Of a stretch of 64,000 bases of DNA, positions 42,986-51,535 are shown one piece after another. Position numbers and translations under genes: made by a program. The notes beneath the pieces were generated by a model. The model ran no database searches, was not told where the DNA came from, and saw nothing but the letters and a program-made list of their open reading frames with translations. The DNA lies in contig JAVYMA010000006.1 of NCBI GenBank assembly GCA_038740345.1, forward strand, positions 1 to 64,000, read 5' to 3'. Each line of letters starts with the position of its first letter. Position 1 is the first letter of the stretch. This stretch comes from Methanomassiliicoccales archaeon (GTDB lineage: Archaea > Thermoplasmatota > Thermoplasmata > Methanomassiliicoccales > UBA472).

Positions 42986-43264
42986 TCAACCCTGCTTTTC
43001 CACCTGCCTGCAATGGCAGTAGGCGAAGGAGTACATAGAGCCCTCGCAGCTGCCATCACGATCTCTGTCTCTTATGTTAAGCCTTGTCGAGTCTCTGTCA
43101 CCTGAGCAATCTCCACAGGAACCGTCCTGCAGCATATCCTTCTGTTTTGTCTGATCACAGTCACCCAGACCCGCACCAGCGGCCAATGCTGGAAGGGCGA
43201 GCAGGGAGAAGGCGGCCAGCGCCACCGTTCCTAGGATGGCCATTTTCATCACTTTAGAGGTCAT
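42986..43264 (-). CDS. Small secreted Cys- and Asp-rich protein
   Basis: GGAGGTG lies 6 nt before the ATG at 43264, which decides the start (92 residues). The N-terminus is a signal peptide: basic start, hydrophobic core MAILGTVALAAFSLLALP and an ALA cleavage site near residue 28. The mature part of about 64 residues has six cysteines and two DGSC repeats next to the Asp-Arg run RDRDRDGSC. It could bind metal ions or be cross-linked outside the cell. No known family was recognised. A second small membrane peptide lies just upstream on the same strand. Confidence 0.65.
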   Translation of the reverse strand: MTSKVMKMAILGTVALAAFSLLALPALAAGAGLGDCDQTKQKDMLQDGSCGDCSGDRDSTRLNIRDRDRDGSCEGSMYSFAYCHCRQVEKQG

Positions 43265-43356
43265 TTGTTTCACCTCCATTGAGTATCTCACCCGGAGTGC
43301 CATCTTCTTTGTGGCTCAAGTTCCGAACCGATTAGCGCAAGATTCGAACCGTGCTC

Positions 43357-43449
43357 TTAGGAGAGGATCAATAATACGAATGTCACAGCCGCCATCAGAA
43401 TGCTGAAAGACAAAATCAAGAAGGCCTTTCCATTCATCTTCGCTCTCAT
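43357..43449 (-). CDS. Possible membrane micropeptide (30 aa)
   Basis: A 30-codon frame from ATG 43449 to TAA at 43357 encodes a short basic start (MRAKMNGK) and one hydrophobic helix (AFLILSFSILMAAVTFVLLI). It lies just upstream of the secreted Cys-rich protein on the same strand. No clear ribosome binding site is present. The helix with a positive start is suggestive only. Confidence 0.35.
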   Translation of the reverse strand: MRAKMNGKAFLILSFSILMAAVTFVLLILS

Positions 43450-43530
43450 TCCATTTTCATCTCAGGACTTATTCCCTTTTCGTTACGATTATCACCTCGC
43501 GAAATATCGCTAATTCAATGACCTAAATCG

Positions 43531-43818
43531 ATGCCTAAGATTAGGCTGTGGATCGAAATCTCACCACTGCCGAGCAAAGTGAAAATTTTCCCTTTGGGCT
43601 GCGCTAAGTGTAGGCTGATGGAAGTCGCCGCCCACACCGCCGTAGAAGAGTCTGGTGTGGATGCCGAGGTGATCAAGATCTAAGATACCATCCTCGTGCG
43701 GGAGCATAGGGTGATGGCCCAGCCTGCGCCATTCACACATGGTGTACTTGAGGTGGCAGGGAGGATGCCAAGCGTGGAAGAGATAAAGGGAAGGCTGAGC
43801 GAGGAAAACAACGTCAGC
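43531..43818 (+). pseudogene. Small thioredoxin-like (CxxC) gene broken by an in-frame TAA
   Basis: From ATG 43531 the frame encodes a small thioredoxin-like redox protein: a strand KVKIFPLGCAKC with the C-x2-C active site, then a helix and GVDAEVIKI. A TAA at 43681-43683 ends it at 50 residues, but the same frame goes on with the second half of this family: HRVMAQPAPFTHGVL (the cis-proline strand) and RMPSVEEIKGRL (last helix). No stop follows the usual end, and the frame runs on into the opposite gene. It is a decayed copy or carries a sequencing error; a start at 43696 could not make a working protein. Confidence 0.65.
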
Positions 43819-43851
43819 GGAGGTAAAAGTAGCGCTGGCGAAGAATACCAG

Positions 43852-45576
43852 CTACCTCTTCCTTTTCTTCTCTTTGATCAAACCCATCACAGCCCTAGGA
43901 ACGCTCCTCACTATGCCAGGGCTCTGCCATTCTAGATCTCTCTTGCGGCAGATGGTGGACTCCATCAGCTCCCTCCCTCTTTCGCGCAGCTCCTCTAGCA
44001 TCTTAGCTCTAAAACTTTCGTCGCCAGATGATAATGCCCGATCGATATCTCGCATCATCTGGCGTGCTTGGTCCGTGCGCTCCATGCGGCATTTTAACTC
44101 CTCCTTATCGATGAGGCCGCACTCATGACGGGCGAGGTTCAGGGCGTCTGCGGCGTCATAGGAAGTCTCCACGATCTCATCTCTCGTCATCCACACCGTC
44201 TCGTAGGATAGCACGTGCTTCCATGAGGGCGAGGCCAAGCGCATGCGATGCTCTTCCAGGGTGCGCGCGAAGAGTCTGTATCCCACCTCATCAGGATGTT
44301 CGAAGGCGTAGCTGCCAGGATCTAAGAAGGGGGCGAGAGGGGATTCGAAGACCAAGAGCCGCATATCGTGGGAGGTGATCTCGTGCAATCGTTTCGCATA
44401 ACGCGCAGAATCCAAGGCACTGTCCCTATTCTGCTGGGGCAAGCCGATCATGAAGAAAATATCGAAGCGCTCGCATCCGTTCTCCAAGGCCAGCTGCACG
44501 CTCTTCTCCAGGGATGGGGTGTCGAATCTCCTGCCCAAGGCGTAACGAACCCTTTCATCGTGCGAATCCGGCGAGAACTCTATCGAGTAGCGTTGGAAGG
44601 AGGATGACGCTCTCTCGAAGAACCATTTATCCGCAGGCGTGAATAATTCCAACACCACTGGATTTTCAATCCGCAACTTCTTGACTTCAGAGAAGAACTT
44701 TTCGGCATACTTCATCCCTCCAGCCCTGACATCTCCTACGACGAACGTAGGCGCTTTGAGGTAGTCCTCTATATGCTTTATGTCCTGGGCCACCTGCTCG
44801 GGCGAACGAAATGCCGGTCGCTGTCGGCATAGGAAACCTCGCATGGCCGCATTACAGCCACCGCAAACCAGACACTTCTGCGCACAACCTCGCACGGTGA
44901 AGGCAGCGGTCAGGGGATAACGGTCCCAGTCCTTGAACGGTTTGTGGCCTTCGAGGTCGCGGTGCCTAATGACTGATCGGATCATCCATCCATAGTCTAT
45001 ATCCAGATAATCCAAATCTTCAGGAACGTAGCTAATAGGGTTAGAATGCACACCCCTCTCATCCTTCCACGTGAGATTTCTTACCTTATTGAGCTCATCG
45101 CCTTCTTCAAGAGCTTCCAGCAATTCTGCCACTGGCGCCTCGGTGGAATCACCCTTTAGTATTAGATCCACCTGGGGATATAGTATCAATTCCTGATGAT
45201 AATAGGTGCTCGAATATCCACCGAAGAGGATTTTAGAGCCAGGGTGCAGGCGCCTTATGATCTCAGCTATAGCCAGCGCTCCATGAGCGTGCGGAAGCCA
45301 ATGCAGGTCGAGGCCAAATACCTTGGACTTGATCCGTCCCAGGAAGGCTTCCACGTCCAGATCAGGATCGTTCAACATCATGCTGGCTAGGTTCACTATG
45401 CGTACCTTATATCCCAGACGGTGAAGGTGTGCGGCGATGGTCATGAAGCCGAAAGGATACATCTCGAACACCGGTGTTGACGGGACCAAGTCCGAGACGG
45501 GCCCATAGAACAGGAATTCCTTTCGGAAATCGTACACACTCGGCGCATGCACAAGCACAAGGTCCTGTTCCGCCAC
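43852..45576 (-). CDS. B12-binding/radical SAM protein (Ta0216-like)
   Basis: The 574-residue protein has an N-terminal cobalamin-binding-type Rossmann domain (about 1-150, with VRIVNLASMM and ILFGGYSSTYY) and a radical SAM domain with the cluster motif C-x3-C-x2-C in RGCAQKCLVCGGC. Later parts are SIEFSPDSHDERVRYALGR and FFMIGLPQQNRDSA. The layout matches the archaeal Ta0216 family of unknown substrate. It probably carries out a methyl transfer or rearrangement in the cytosol. The C-terminal 100 residues are charged and helical. It overlaps nothing on its own strand; a broken thioredoxin-like gene converges on its end. Confidence 0.85.
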   Translation of the reverse strand: MAEQDLVLVHAPSVYDFRKEFLFYGPVSDLVPSTPVFEMYPFGFMTIAAHLHRLGYKVRIVNLASMMLNDPDLDVEAFLGRIKSKVFGLDLHWLPHAHGALAIAEIIRRLHPGSKILFGGYSSTYYHQELILYPQVDLILKGDSTEAPVAELLEALEEGDELNKVRNLTWKDERGVHSNPISYVPEDLDYLDIDYGWMIRSVIRHRDLEGHKPFKDWDRYPLTAAFTVRGCAQKCLVCGGCNAAMRGFLCRQRPAFRSPEQVAQDIKHIEDYLKAPTFVVGDVRAGGMKYAEKFFSEVKKLRIENPVVLELFTPADKWFFERASSSFQRYSIEFSPDSHDERVRYALGRRFDTPSLEKSVQLALENGCERFDIFFMIGLPQQNRDSALDSARYAKRLHEITSHDMRLLVFESPLAPFLDPGSYAFEHPDEVGYRLFARTLEEHRMRLASPSWKHVLSYETVWMTRDEIVETSYDAADALNLARHECGLIDKEELKCRMERTDQARQMMRDIDRALSSGDESFRAKMLEELRERGRELMESTICRKRDLEWQSPGIVRSVPRAVMGLIKEKKRKR

Positions 45577-45807
45577 GTTAGCTCACCTCAGGAACGAGCG
45601 GAAAGGGAGGTTGCATTATTATAATCATGCCTAACTCTGCTTAGTCTCTTCTTTTCATAGATATTCATCTATCCTCATCTCAGTACGCTTATCTTACGGA
45701 GTTTGCCTGTACCTGCACAGCAATAGGAAAGAGGGGCCAAGCTTCGAAATGCGGATAGAAGTAAGCACCGGAATGCCAAAAGGAGCTACTGAGTAACAAG
45801 TCAAGAG

Positions 45808-46590
45808 TCACTTGCCAAAGCGGCGCTGCCTCAGCTGATAGGAGCGGATAGCCCTTAAGAAGTCCACATGCCTGAAGCCCGGCCAGTATACATCCGTGAA
45901 GTACAGCTCGGAATATGCCATCTGCCAAAGAAGGAAATTGGAAACGCGCTCCTCCCCCGAGGTGCGCAACATGAGATCAGGGTCGGGGAAATCCGCCGTA
46001 TATAGATATTTGGAGACAGTGTCCTCACTTATATCGTCCAGGGACAATTTTCCCTCCTTGACGTCCTGGGCGATGCGCTTCACGGCGTTGATGATCTCCT
46101 GGCGACTGCCATATGCGATGGCGATGTTGTAGAAGTAATTGCTATAGCCCGCGGTCTTGCCCTCGGCATACCGTATGGCCTCTTGCACCTTAGGGGGAAG
46201 GAGCTCTCTCTGTCCCAGCACGGTAAGCTTGATCCCGTGCTTATGGATGCGCTCATCATCGCCTAGCTTGTAGAAATTCTCCTCGAACATGCGCATCAGA
46301 TAATCCACTTCCTCCTTCTCCCGCTTCAGGTTCTCGGTGCTGAAGGCATAGACAGTGAGGATCTTGATACCCAACTCCAAGCACCACTCCATGACCTCTT
46401 CCAGCTTATCCTTGCCTTTAGCGTGTCCCTCTTCGGGGCGCAGGCCGAACTCGCGAGCGAAGCGGCGATTTCCATCCATGATTATGGCGATGTGCTTGGG
46501 TATGGGGGCTTCCTGGACCTCCTTGAGCAATCGCTTCTCATAGGTCTGATAGGCAGTGTTGGCGATCACCCTAGTAATCTCATTCTTCAT
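45808..46590 (-). CDS. uppS: Cis-prenyltransferase (undecaprenyl/polyprenyl diphosphate synthase)
   Basis: UppS-type enzymes extend isoprenyl diphosphates with cis units to make the lipid carrier used in glycosylation. The 260-residue protein has the catalytic start HIAIIMDGNRRFAREFG, GHAKGKDKLEEVMEWC, TVYAFSTENLKR and the C-terminal PDPDLMLRTSGEERVSNFLLWQ and FTDVYWPGFR. All match. In archaea the starter is commonly geranylgeranyl diphosphate, which the idsA product could supply. The gene is upstream of no close neighbour on its strand. Confidence 0.95.
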   Translation of the reverse strand: MKNEITRVIANTAYQTYEKRLLKEVQEAPIPKHIAIIMDGNRRFAREFGLRPEEGHAKGKDKLEEVMEWCLELGIKILTVYAFSTENLKREKEEVDYLMRMFEENFYKLGDDERIHKHGIKLTVLGQRELLPPKVQEAIRYAEGKTAGYSNYFYNIAIAYGSRQEIINAVKRIAQDVKEGKLSLDDISEDTVSKYLYTADFPDPDLMLRTSGEERVSNFLLWQMAYSELYFTDVYWPGFRHVDFLRAIRSYQLRQRRFGK

Positions 46591-46724
46591 GGTGTAAGCC
46601 CCCCAAATGCATCTTAATCCTTTACGTTCATCCTCATCAATCTCGGCCCCTGATATCTATTTTTCCTGCTGCCCTGCATTTTGGAGGATGAATGGGCTAG
46701 ATCGTGCATCAGGCGTTGGGTGCC

Positions 46725-47672
46725 TTAAAGGTCCTCAGGTAGCCCCGCGGCCCTAACGCCCATATCGTGGCATCCGATACCAGCGACCGCCCCTATGGCC
46801 CCTCTCGGCCCAGTTATTTCTACCAGTTCCACTCCACCCTCTCTCGCCGCGCGATGAGCGTCATGCAGGGTTAGGACTTCACGCTTAGCCCTCAATCCAT
46901 ATTCCTCCACCACTTGGGGGACGCGCAGCCCTTTCATGACCGCGAGAACCGTATTCTCTGAGAGTGTGCCCTTTTTCAAATAAGTGATGAAATGCTCTCT
47001 AAGGATTTCGAAATCTCTCTCCCTGACCGCGAACGAAACACCCACTGCCACGCATTGAGTGGTCTTTTCTTTGACGTTGGGGTTGAGTTGCACGATGCGG
47101 TGCTCCAGCATATGTCCCACAGGTGCCTCTCGGGCAGCCTTCAGCATCAACACCCAAGAGGCTCCCTTCTCCTTGGTGTCTGTGTCATCCACGGCGAATA
47201 TGGCCCTTATCATCTTAGGGGTGGAGATGGTGACCTCAATCTTGTTCGCCCCACCTACTTTCGCATCCTCGGGGTACAACGTCTCAATCACCCCCGGTGC
47301 TTGAGGAAGGCACGCGCCGATGCCTACGCTGGCTCCTGCAAGTCCCACCCACGTGGTCTTCACTACTTCCCCTTCCACAGTCACTCCTTTCAGCCCTTGC
47401 CCTCCGAGGTCCTTGGAAGCCGGTCCGAAGCGCACCTCCCTCTCCCCGATAACGGCGTCCATTATCAACGTGGTGCCGTCAAGGCGGATGTCAGTTATGG
47501 CCCCGCCCGCTCTCTTGCGATTCATGAAATCCCATTCCACAGGGCCTTTGGCGGAACACTCTTCTACGATTCTGGCTATACCTGCTTCTTCGTCGACCAT
47601 GGTGTATATCCCGCGGCAGAAGAGCTTACCGAACTTCAGGCTGACATCCTCAGGTCTAAGGATTTGGCTCAT
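46725..47672 (-). CDS. Probable methanogenesis marker protein 11 (TiaS-like domain)
   Basis: The 315-residue protein matches what I know of methanogenesis marker protein 11, including the GIGACLPQAPGVIETLYPED segment and the FAVDDTDTKEKGASWVLML motif. That DDTD motif is shared with TiaS, which makes agmatidine in tRNA-Ile. The late GRPRGAIGAVAGIG-like segment (TGPRGAIGAVAGIGCHDMG) follows. The biochemical function is unknown. This marker was defined as a protein restricted to methanogens, so its presence beside no methanogenesis genes is worth a check. It lies 39 nt behind the DUF2797 gene. Confidence 0.7.
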   Translation of the reverse strand: MSQILRPEDVSLKFGKLFCRGIYTMVDEEAGIARIVEECSAKGPVEWDFMNRKRAGGAITDIRLDGTTLIMDAVIGEREVRFGPASKDLGGQGLKGVTVEGEVVKTTWVGLAGASVGIGACLPQAPGVIETLYPEDAKVGGANKIEVTISTPKMIRAIFAVDDTDTKEKGASWVLMLKAAREAPVGHMLEHRIVQLNPNVKEKTTQCVAVGVSFAVRERDFEILREHFITYLKKGTLSENTVLAVMKGLRVPQVVEEYGLRAKREVLTLHDAHRAAREGGVELVEITGPRGAIGAVAGIGCHDMGVRAAGLPEDL

Positions 47673-47711
47673 GGAGATCCCGACCCGCCCAGATTGAGAT
47701 ATCGAGTCTTA

Positions 47712-48590
47712 TTAATTGTGGCCCAGCTCCAGGTGTCTTGAGGAGACATCAGCTAGGGGGAGCATGAGCGTCTCCTTCTCCCGCGATTCGTAAAATAAAT
47801 ATCGACCTTTAATGCAGATGAGGCGGCCCGAGTGAGGGCCAGTGGGAGGGACCTTTGCTGGAGCGCACTCCACCTCCCTCAGCTCCTCCAATCCAGGATA
47901 GCCATCGAGAAGGATAAGAGAGTCCTCCAGCAGCGCATAAATCCCATCTAGGCGGGACAATATCTCTTGATGCTTCGCTCGCAGCTCATAGGGACGAGGA
48001 CTCTTTAGGACCTCATTGGCCATTGTCTCTGCCCTAACCCTCTGCGGCAATCCCAACAGGGCTGAGATATGCTTCTCTGCCTTCCTCGCCTCCATTCGAT
48101 TGGGTAACCTTACCAGCTTGGCCACGGCATCAGCCCCTTGCTCTATCGACCTCTCCACTAGCCTGGAGCCTGCGGTCATACCTATCTTGACCACATCGCC
48201 GAAAAAGGTGGCATAGACTACATGCTCCTTGCGGCAGAGGGGGGAGTCGCACATATCACCGGCACACTTAGGCTCGAATATGCATTCTTGTATTGGTATC
48301 CATGTGCTGGCGCAGGACCTGCATTGAGCAAATGGACCATCTAACCTGGCACGGTCAGGGCAGGGCACATATCTTCCTTCTTGGAAGCGCCCAATGCAGA
48401 AGCGCTCCTCCTCCACGCTCATCTCAAACCGAGAGAGCTCCTTTACCAGTTCCAGATCCTGCATCGATTCTGTCTCCACATCATACACGGCAAGCCTCGG
48501 CCTGAACCCTTCCCAATAGTATGCCAGGGCGTGCAAGGAGTGCCAACACTCAAAACCTCCTTTGAGCAGGCGATCGCCACGGACGAACAT
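47712..48590 (-). CDS. DUF2797 family protein (GIY-YIG-like)
   Basis: The product has the pattern of DUF2797 proteins: a first Cys in FCIGRF, then CPDRARL and CRSCAS, which together form a zinc site, followed by VVYATFFGDVVKIGMTAGSR, a strand pair like that of GIY-YIG nucleases. The C-terminal part is helical. Nucleic acid binding is probable, but the role is unknown. I place the start at ATG 48590, preceded by GAAGGA; the frame is open from a TTG at 48620. It stands between kptA and the marker protein gene on the same strand. Confidence 0.75.
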   Translation of the reverse strand: MFVRGDRLLKGGFECWHSLHALAYYWEGFRPRLAVYDVETESMQDLELVKELSRFEMSVEEERFCIGRFQEGRYVPCPDRARLDGPFAQCRSCASTWIPIQECIFEPKCAGDMCDSPLCRKEHVVYATFFGDVVKIGMTAGSRLVERSIEQGADAVAKLVRLPNRMEARKAEKHISALLGLPQRVRAETMANEVLKSPRPYELRAKHQEILSRLDGIYALLEDSLILLDGYPGLEELREVECAPAKVPPTGPHSGRLICIKGRYLFYESREKETLMLPLADVSSRHLELGHN

Positions 48591-48668
48591 CGGTCCTTCT
48601 TCAACTTGGGTGATATTCAATCTATCGGAAGGGGCATCGAATCCTCAAAGGAGTCTTGGTTAAAAGCC

Positions 48669-49340
48669 TCAATCCCGCTCTATTATTTCTTCTGTCTGTT
48701 CCTCAGGCCTCTCCGCCCTCCTAATGTAGTTAGGAGGGACCTCTTGAGTCAAGAAGACTGTCCTTCCTGCCCTCTGAATGACTATACCGTCTTGGACGGC
48801 CTTCTTGGAGTCTATCTCAAGGATCACCGGGCTATCGGTCCTCACCAATCCCGCATTGAGTGCATCGTTATAGGTTCTGGAAAGATGCACCAGCTTGCGG
48901 TCCGAAGGCTTGAGCCCAGTTTCTAGAAGGATATCCGCCTCTTCTGGGGTGGTGGGATAGTAGAGCAAATCGGGGATGTTATCGGTAGGCAGATTCAGTT
49001 CCAGGGGAAGGGAGTGGCCGTAGGTGGCGCGGATCATGTCGTTGCTGATCTGGTACCTTCCCTTAGGGTCAGTCTCGACTATAGCAATGATGTGATGAGG
49101 TCTTACCCAGTGGTAGCGCTCTCTCTGCCTCTTCAGCGCGGCGATGAAGTCCCTCAGACTGACGAATCCTTGAGAATCCATGGTCAGCCCGAACTTCTCT
49201 GGGAAATGTCTCAAGGCCCCAGCCATGGTTCGGCCTATCTGCTCCAATTCCTGATCATTCATCAGGAATCTTCCAGCTTCGCCACATACAGGGCATAGGT
49301 CGCCGCGGAAATATCCATGCTCAGCGCATTCACGCAACAT
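48669..49340 (-). CDS. kptA: RNA 2'-phosphotransferase KptA with N-terminal zinc ribbon
   Basis: KptA/Tpt1 moves an internal 2'-phosphate of RNA onto NAD+. The 223-residue protein has the N-terminal zinc ribbon of archaeal members (C5, H8, C16 and C19) and the core blocks RHFPEKFGLTMDSQGFVSL, NDMIRATYGHSLPLEL, PDLLYYPTTPEEAD and RKLVHLSRTYNDAL. In archaea it may repair ligated tRNA or act as an ADP-ribosylating RNA enzyme. The match is strong. It is followed by the DUF2797 gene in the same direction. Confidence 0.93.
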   Translation of the reverse strand: MLRECAEHGYFRGDLCPVCGEAGRFLMNDQELEQIGRTMAGALRHFPEKFGLTMDSQGFVSLRDFIAALKRQRERYHWVRPHHIIAIVETDPKGRYQISNDMIRATYGHSLPLELNLPTDNIPDLLYYPTTPEEADILLETGLKPSDRKLVHLSRTYNDALNAGLVRTDSPVILEIDSKKAVQDGIVIQRAGRTVFLTQEVPPNYIRRAERPEEQTEEIIERD

Positions 49341-49437
49341 TCGCGGTGAAATAGCCTGTTCGTTTTAAATGTTTGCCGTCCTGCGGTAGGCCGGGTATCA
49401 CATACAGCAGCGTCGGGACTGGGATGCGGCCTTTGCT

Positions 49438-50727
49438 TCATCTCCTCCTCATGGTCCAAATGCTCCTGCTCCTTTGGCCCTTGGTTTGTGGTCGTTTGAC
49501 TCGGCCAGTGAGAAGGATATCCTTCTTGAAGAGAGATACGGCCACGAACATGGCGGCTAAGGCGAATATCACCTCATATGCTATGCCCAGCAACACTATT
49601 CCCACCTCCCCAAACATGAGGGAATTGATGGCGATTATAGGTTGAGAAAAGGGAATGGCGAAGACCAGTATCTTCGCTACCAGGGGAAGGGTGTCGAAAT
49701 CGCTGAACATCAGTATGAACATGGGGATGAGCGCTAGCATGGTGATGGGAAGGGTCATGGATTGAGCAGCCTTGTAGTTCTTGGTGAATATCCCTAATAT
49801 CATGCACAAGGCTAGAGCGGAAAGGAGCGCTAGGAAGAGGGATATGCCCACTAGCAGATAGTCCACCAAGTCCAGGTAGATGCCGTACGAGCTCAAATCC
49901 AAGGATGATCCCATGGTCAAGGAGGTCATGTAATATCCTAAGCCCATCATGTAGATACCTGCCAGCACCAGACCTACGATGGCCGCGCCGGCGAGCTTGC
50001 CGAAGACTATGTAGGTCCTCCTTACAGGCAGGGTGAGCAGGGTCTCCAAGGTCTTGTTCTCCTTCTCATTGCCCATGGACGTGACCACCATGCTGCCGGC
50101 GTAAATTATCACCATGACCACGATCAACGGGACGATGAGCCCTTGCCCGCTCATCACTGTGCTTATCTGGGCTGGGCTCACGCCCTCCATCATCTTTCCC
50201 TTGAAGACCGTGCTATGCGTCGCGTTTATCGGATTCAGGATAACGTTGGAGTTGTCTGTGAGGCGCGAGTCTATCAGGGCCCTGGATAGGTCGCGGGTGA
50301 CGGTCTACAGGAGGACATCTGCCGAAGCTGAGGTCATGGTATCCATTATTCCTGCGCCCTTCATGATCCAATAGATCTTAATCACACCCGATTTATTCTC
50401 GCTTATATTTCTAGCAAAATCGGGTTGGATGACAAAAAGGGCCACGCCATTCTGGGCTTGCAACTGCGCTACTGCCTCCTCCACATCGGTGCCGTTGTAT
50501 ATGACTTCTGACCTCGATGCGAAGTCGGAGTACACAGCCTGGGAAATATAAGACCCGTCACGGTCTATGATGGCGATCTTGGGAGGCTTGGATATCTCCT
50601 CCGTAGCCCCACCGAAGGCATTCCCCAGCATGCCGAATATGACGGCAAAGATTATGATGGGGACCAGTGTCGCAGGAGTTAAAAGCTCCTTGACCTCTTT
50701 CTTGATTATATTCCACAGGCTGCTCAT
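49438..50727 (-). pseudogene. ABC-2 type permease (NatB-like) broken by an in-frame TAG
   Basis: From ATG 50727 the frame encodes a membrane segment at LVPIIIFAVIFGMLG and an outer domain. It is stopped by TAG at 50305-50307 after TMTSASADVLL. The same frame then continues without another stop for 289 codons, through the rest of the outer domain and five membrane spans (VPLIVVMVIIYAGSMVV and later), as in a 429-residue NatB/ABC-2 permease. So this is one gene with one nonsense codon. A C-to-T change in a CAG (Gln) would explain it. Readthrough is the alternative, but TAG is an ordinary stop here. It begins 4 nt inside the ATPase gene end. Confidence 0.75.
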
Positions 50728-51437
50728 CCCACCACCTTCACGAACACATCCTCGATATTATCGGCGGCATAATTGGCCTTCAGCTCGGAAGGCGTACCCG
50801 TGGCTACTATCCTGCCATCATCAATCAACGCTATGCGGTCGCACATGAGCTCCACCTCGAGCATGTTGTGCGAAGACAGCAGCACGGTCGTGCCTTGCCT
50901 GGCCGCTTCTTTAACAGTGCGGCGAATGGTCTGAGCATTTATGACATCCAACCCTGACGTGAGCTCGTCCAGGATGGCTAATTTGGGCTTTATCATCAGC
51001 GCTCTAGCTACCAGCAGCCTGCGCTGCATGCCTTTGGAATATGTATCTATGCGATCGTTCAACCTTTCCCCCAAGCGGGCGATCTCTATTCCTCTCTGCA
51101 GCATCTGCTGCTTGTCCTTATCGCCAAAGAAATCGCATATGAAGCGAAGGTATTCGATGCCCTTCATGTTCTTGTATGCTCCCGCATCCTCGGGGAGATA
51201 AGAAATTATCTTGCGCACCTCATCCGCCTGCTTAACTAAATCATAGCCGCAGATGCGCACCTCGCCCGAGGTTACTTCCAATAAGGTCGCCAATACCCTT
51301 AGGGCCGTGGTTTTACCTGCCCCGTTAGGCCCGATAAGGCCGAACACCTCCCCCTCGTTAACGCTGAAGCTTATGCCTTTGAGCGCCTCAAGCTCACCGT
51401 ATTTCTTTCTTAGATTGACGACCTCAACAGCAACCAT
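50724..51437 (-). CDS. ABC transporter ATP-binding protein (NatA-like)
   Basis: The 237-residue ATPase drives the neighbouring permease. Walker A is GLIGPNGAGKTT, the signature is TYSKGMQRRLLVARAL, and Walker B is PKLAILDELTSGLD, followed by LLSSHNMLEVE. The 'SKGMQ' signature and the C-terminal end fit the NatA/DrrA-type subfamily of drug or sodium exporters. I place the start at ATG 51437, since the frame upstream to 51488 is not family-like. Its end overlaps the permease start (ATGA). If the permease is not made in full, this ATPase has no partner in the window. Confidence 0.87.
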   Translation of the reverse strand: MVAVEVVNLRKKYGELEALKGISFSVNEGEVFGLIGPNGAGKTTALRVLATLLEVTSGEVRICGYDLVKQADEVRKIISYLPEDAGAYKNMKGIEYLRFICDFFGDKDKQQMLQRGIEIARLGERLNDRIDTYSKGMQRRLLVARALMIKPKLAILDELTSGLDVINAQTIRRTVKEAARQGTTVLLSSHNMLEVELMCDRIALIDDGRIVATGTPSELKANYAADNIEDVFVKVVG

Positions 51438-51535
51438 GCGATCGCCTCTTCGAAGGTTCTCAGGAACCCTGATGCGGCGGGTAGACACGGTGGCGCTTCA
51501 TAAAATTATGCTTTTCATCAAGCTGCGTTCCACGC

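Noticed and set aside
47059-47697. Long plus-strand frames opposite the marker 11-like gene
   Set aside because: They are shadows on the opposite strand in a GC-rich gene, with no start signals or domains.
50305-50307. Pyrrolysine or general stop-codon recoding as the reason for the in-frame TAG in the permease
   Set aside because: TAG ends at least six ordinary genes in this window, so general recoding is not supported. Local readthrough remains possible but is the less likely reading.
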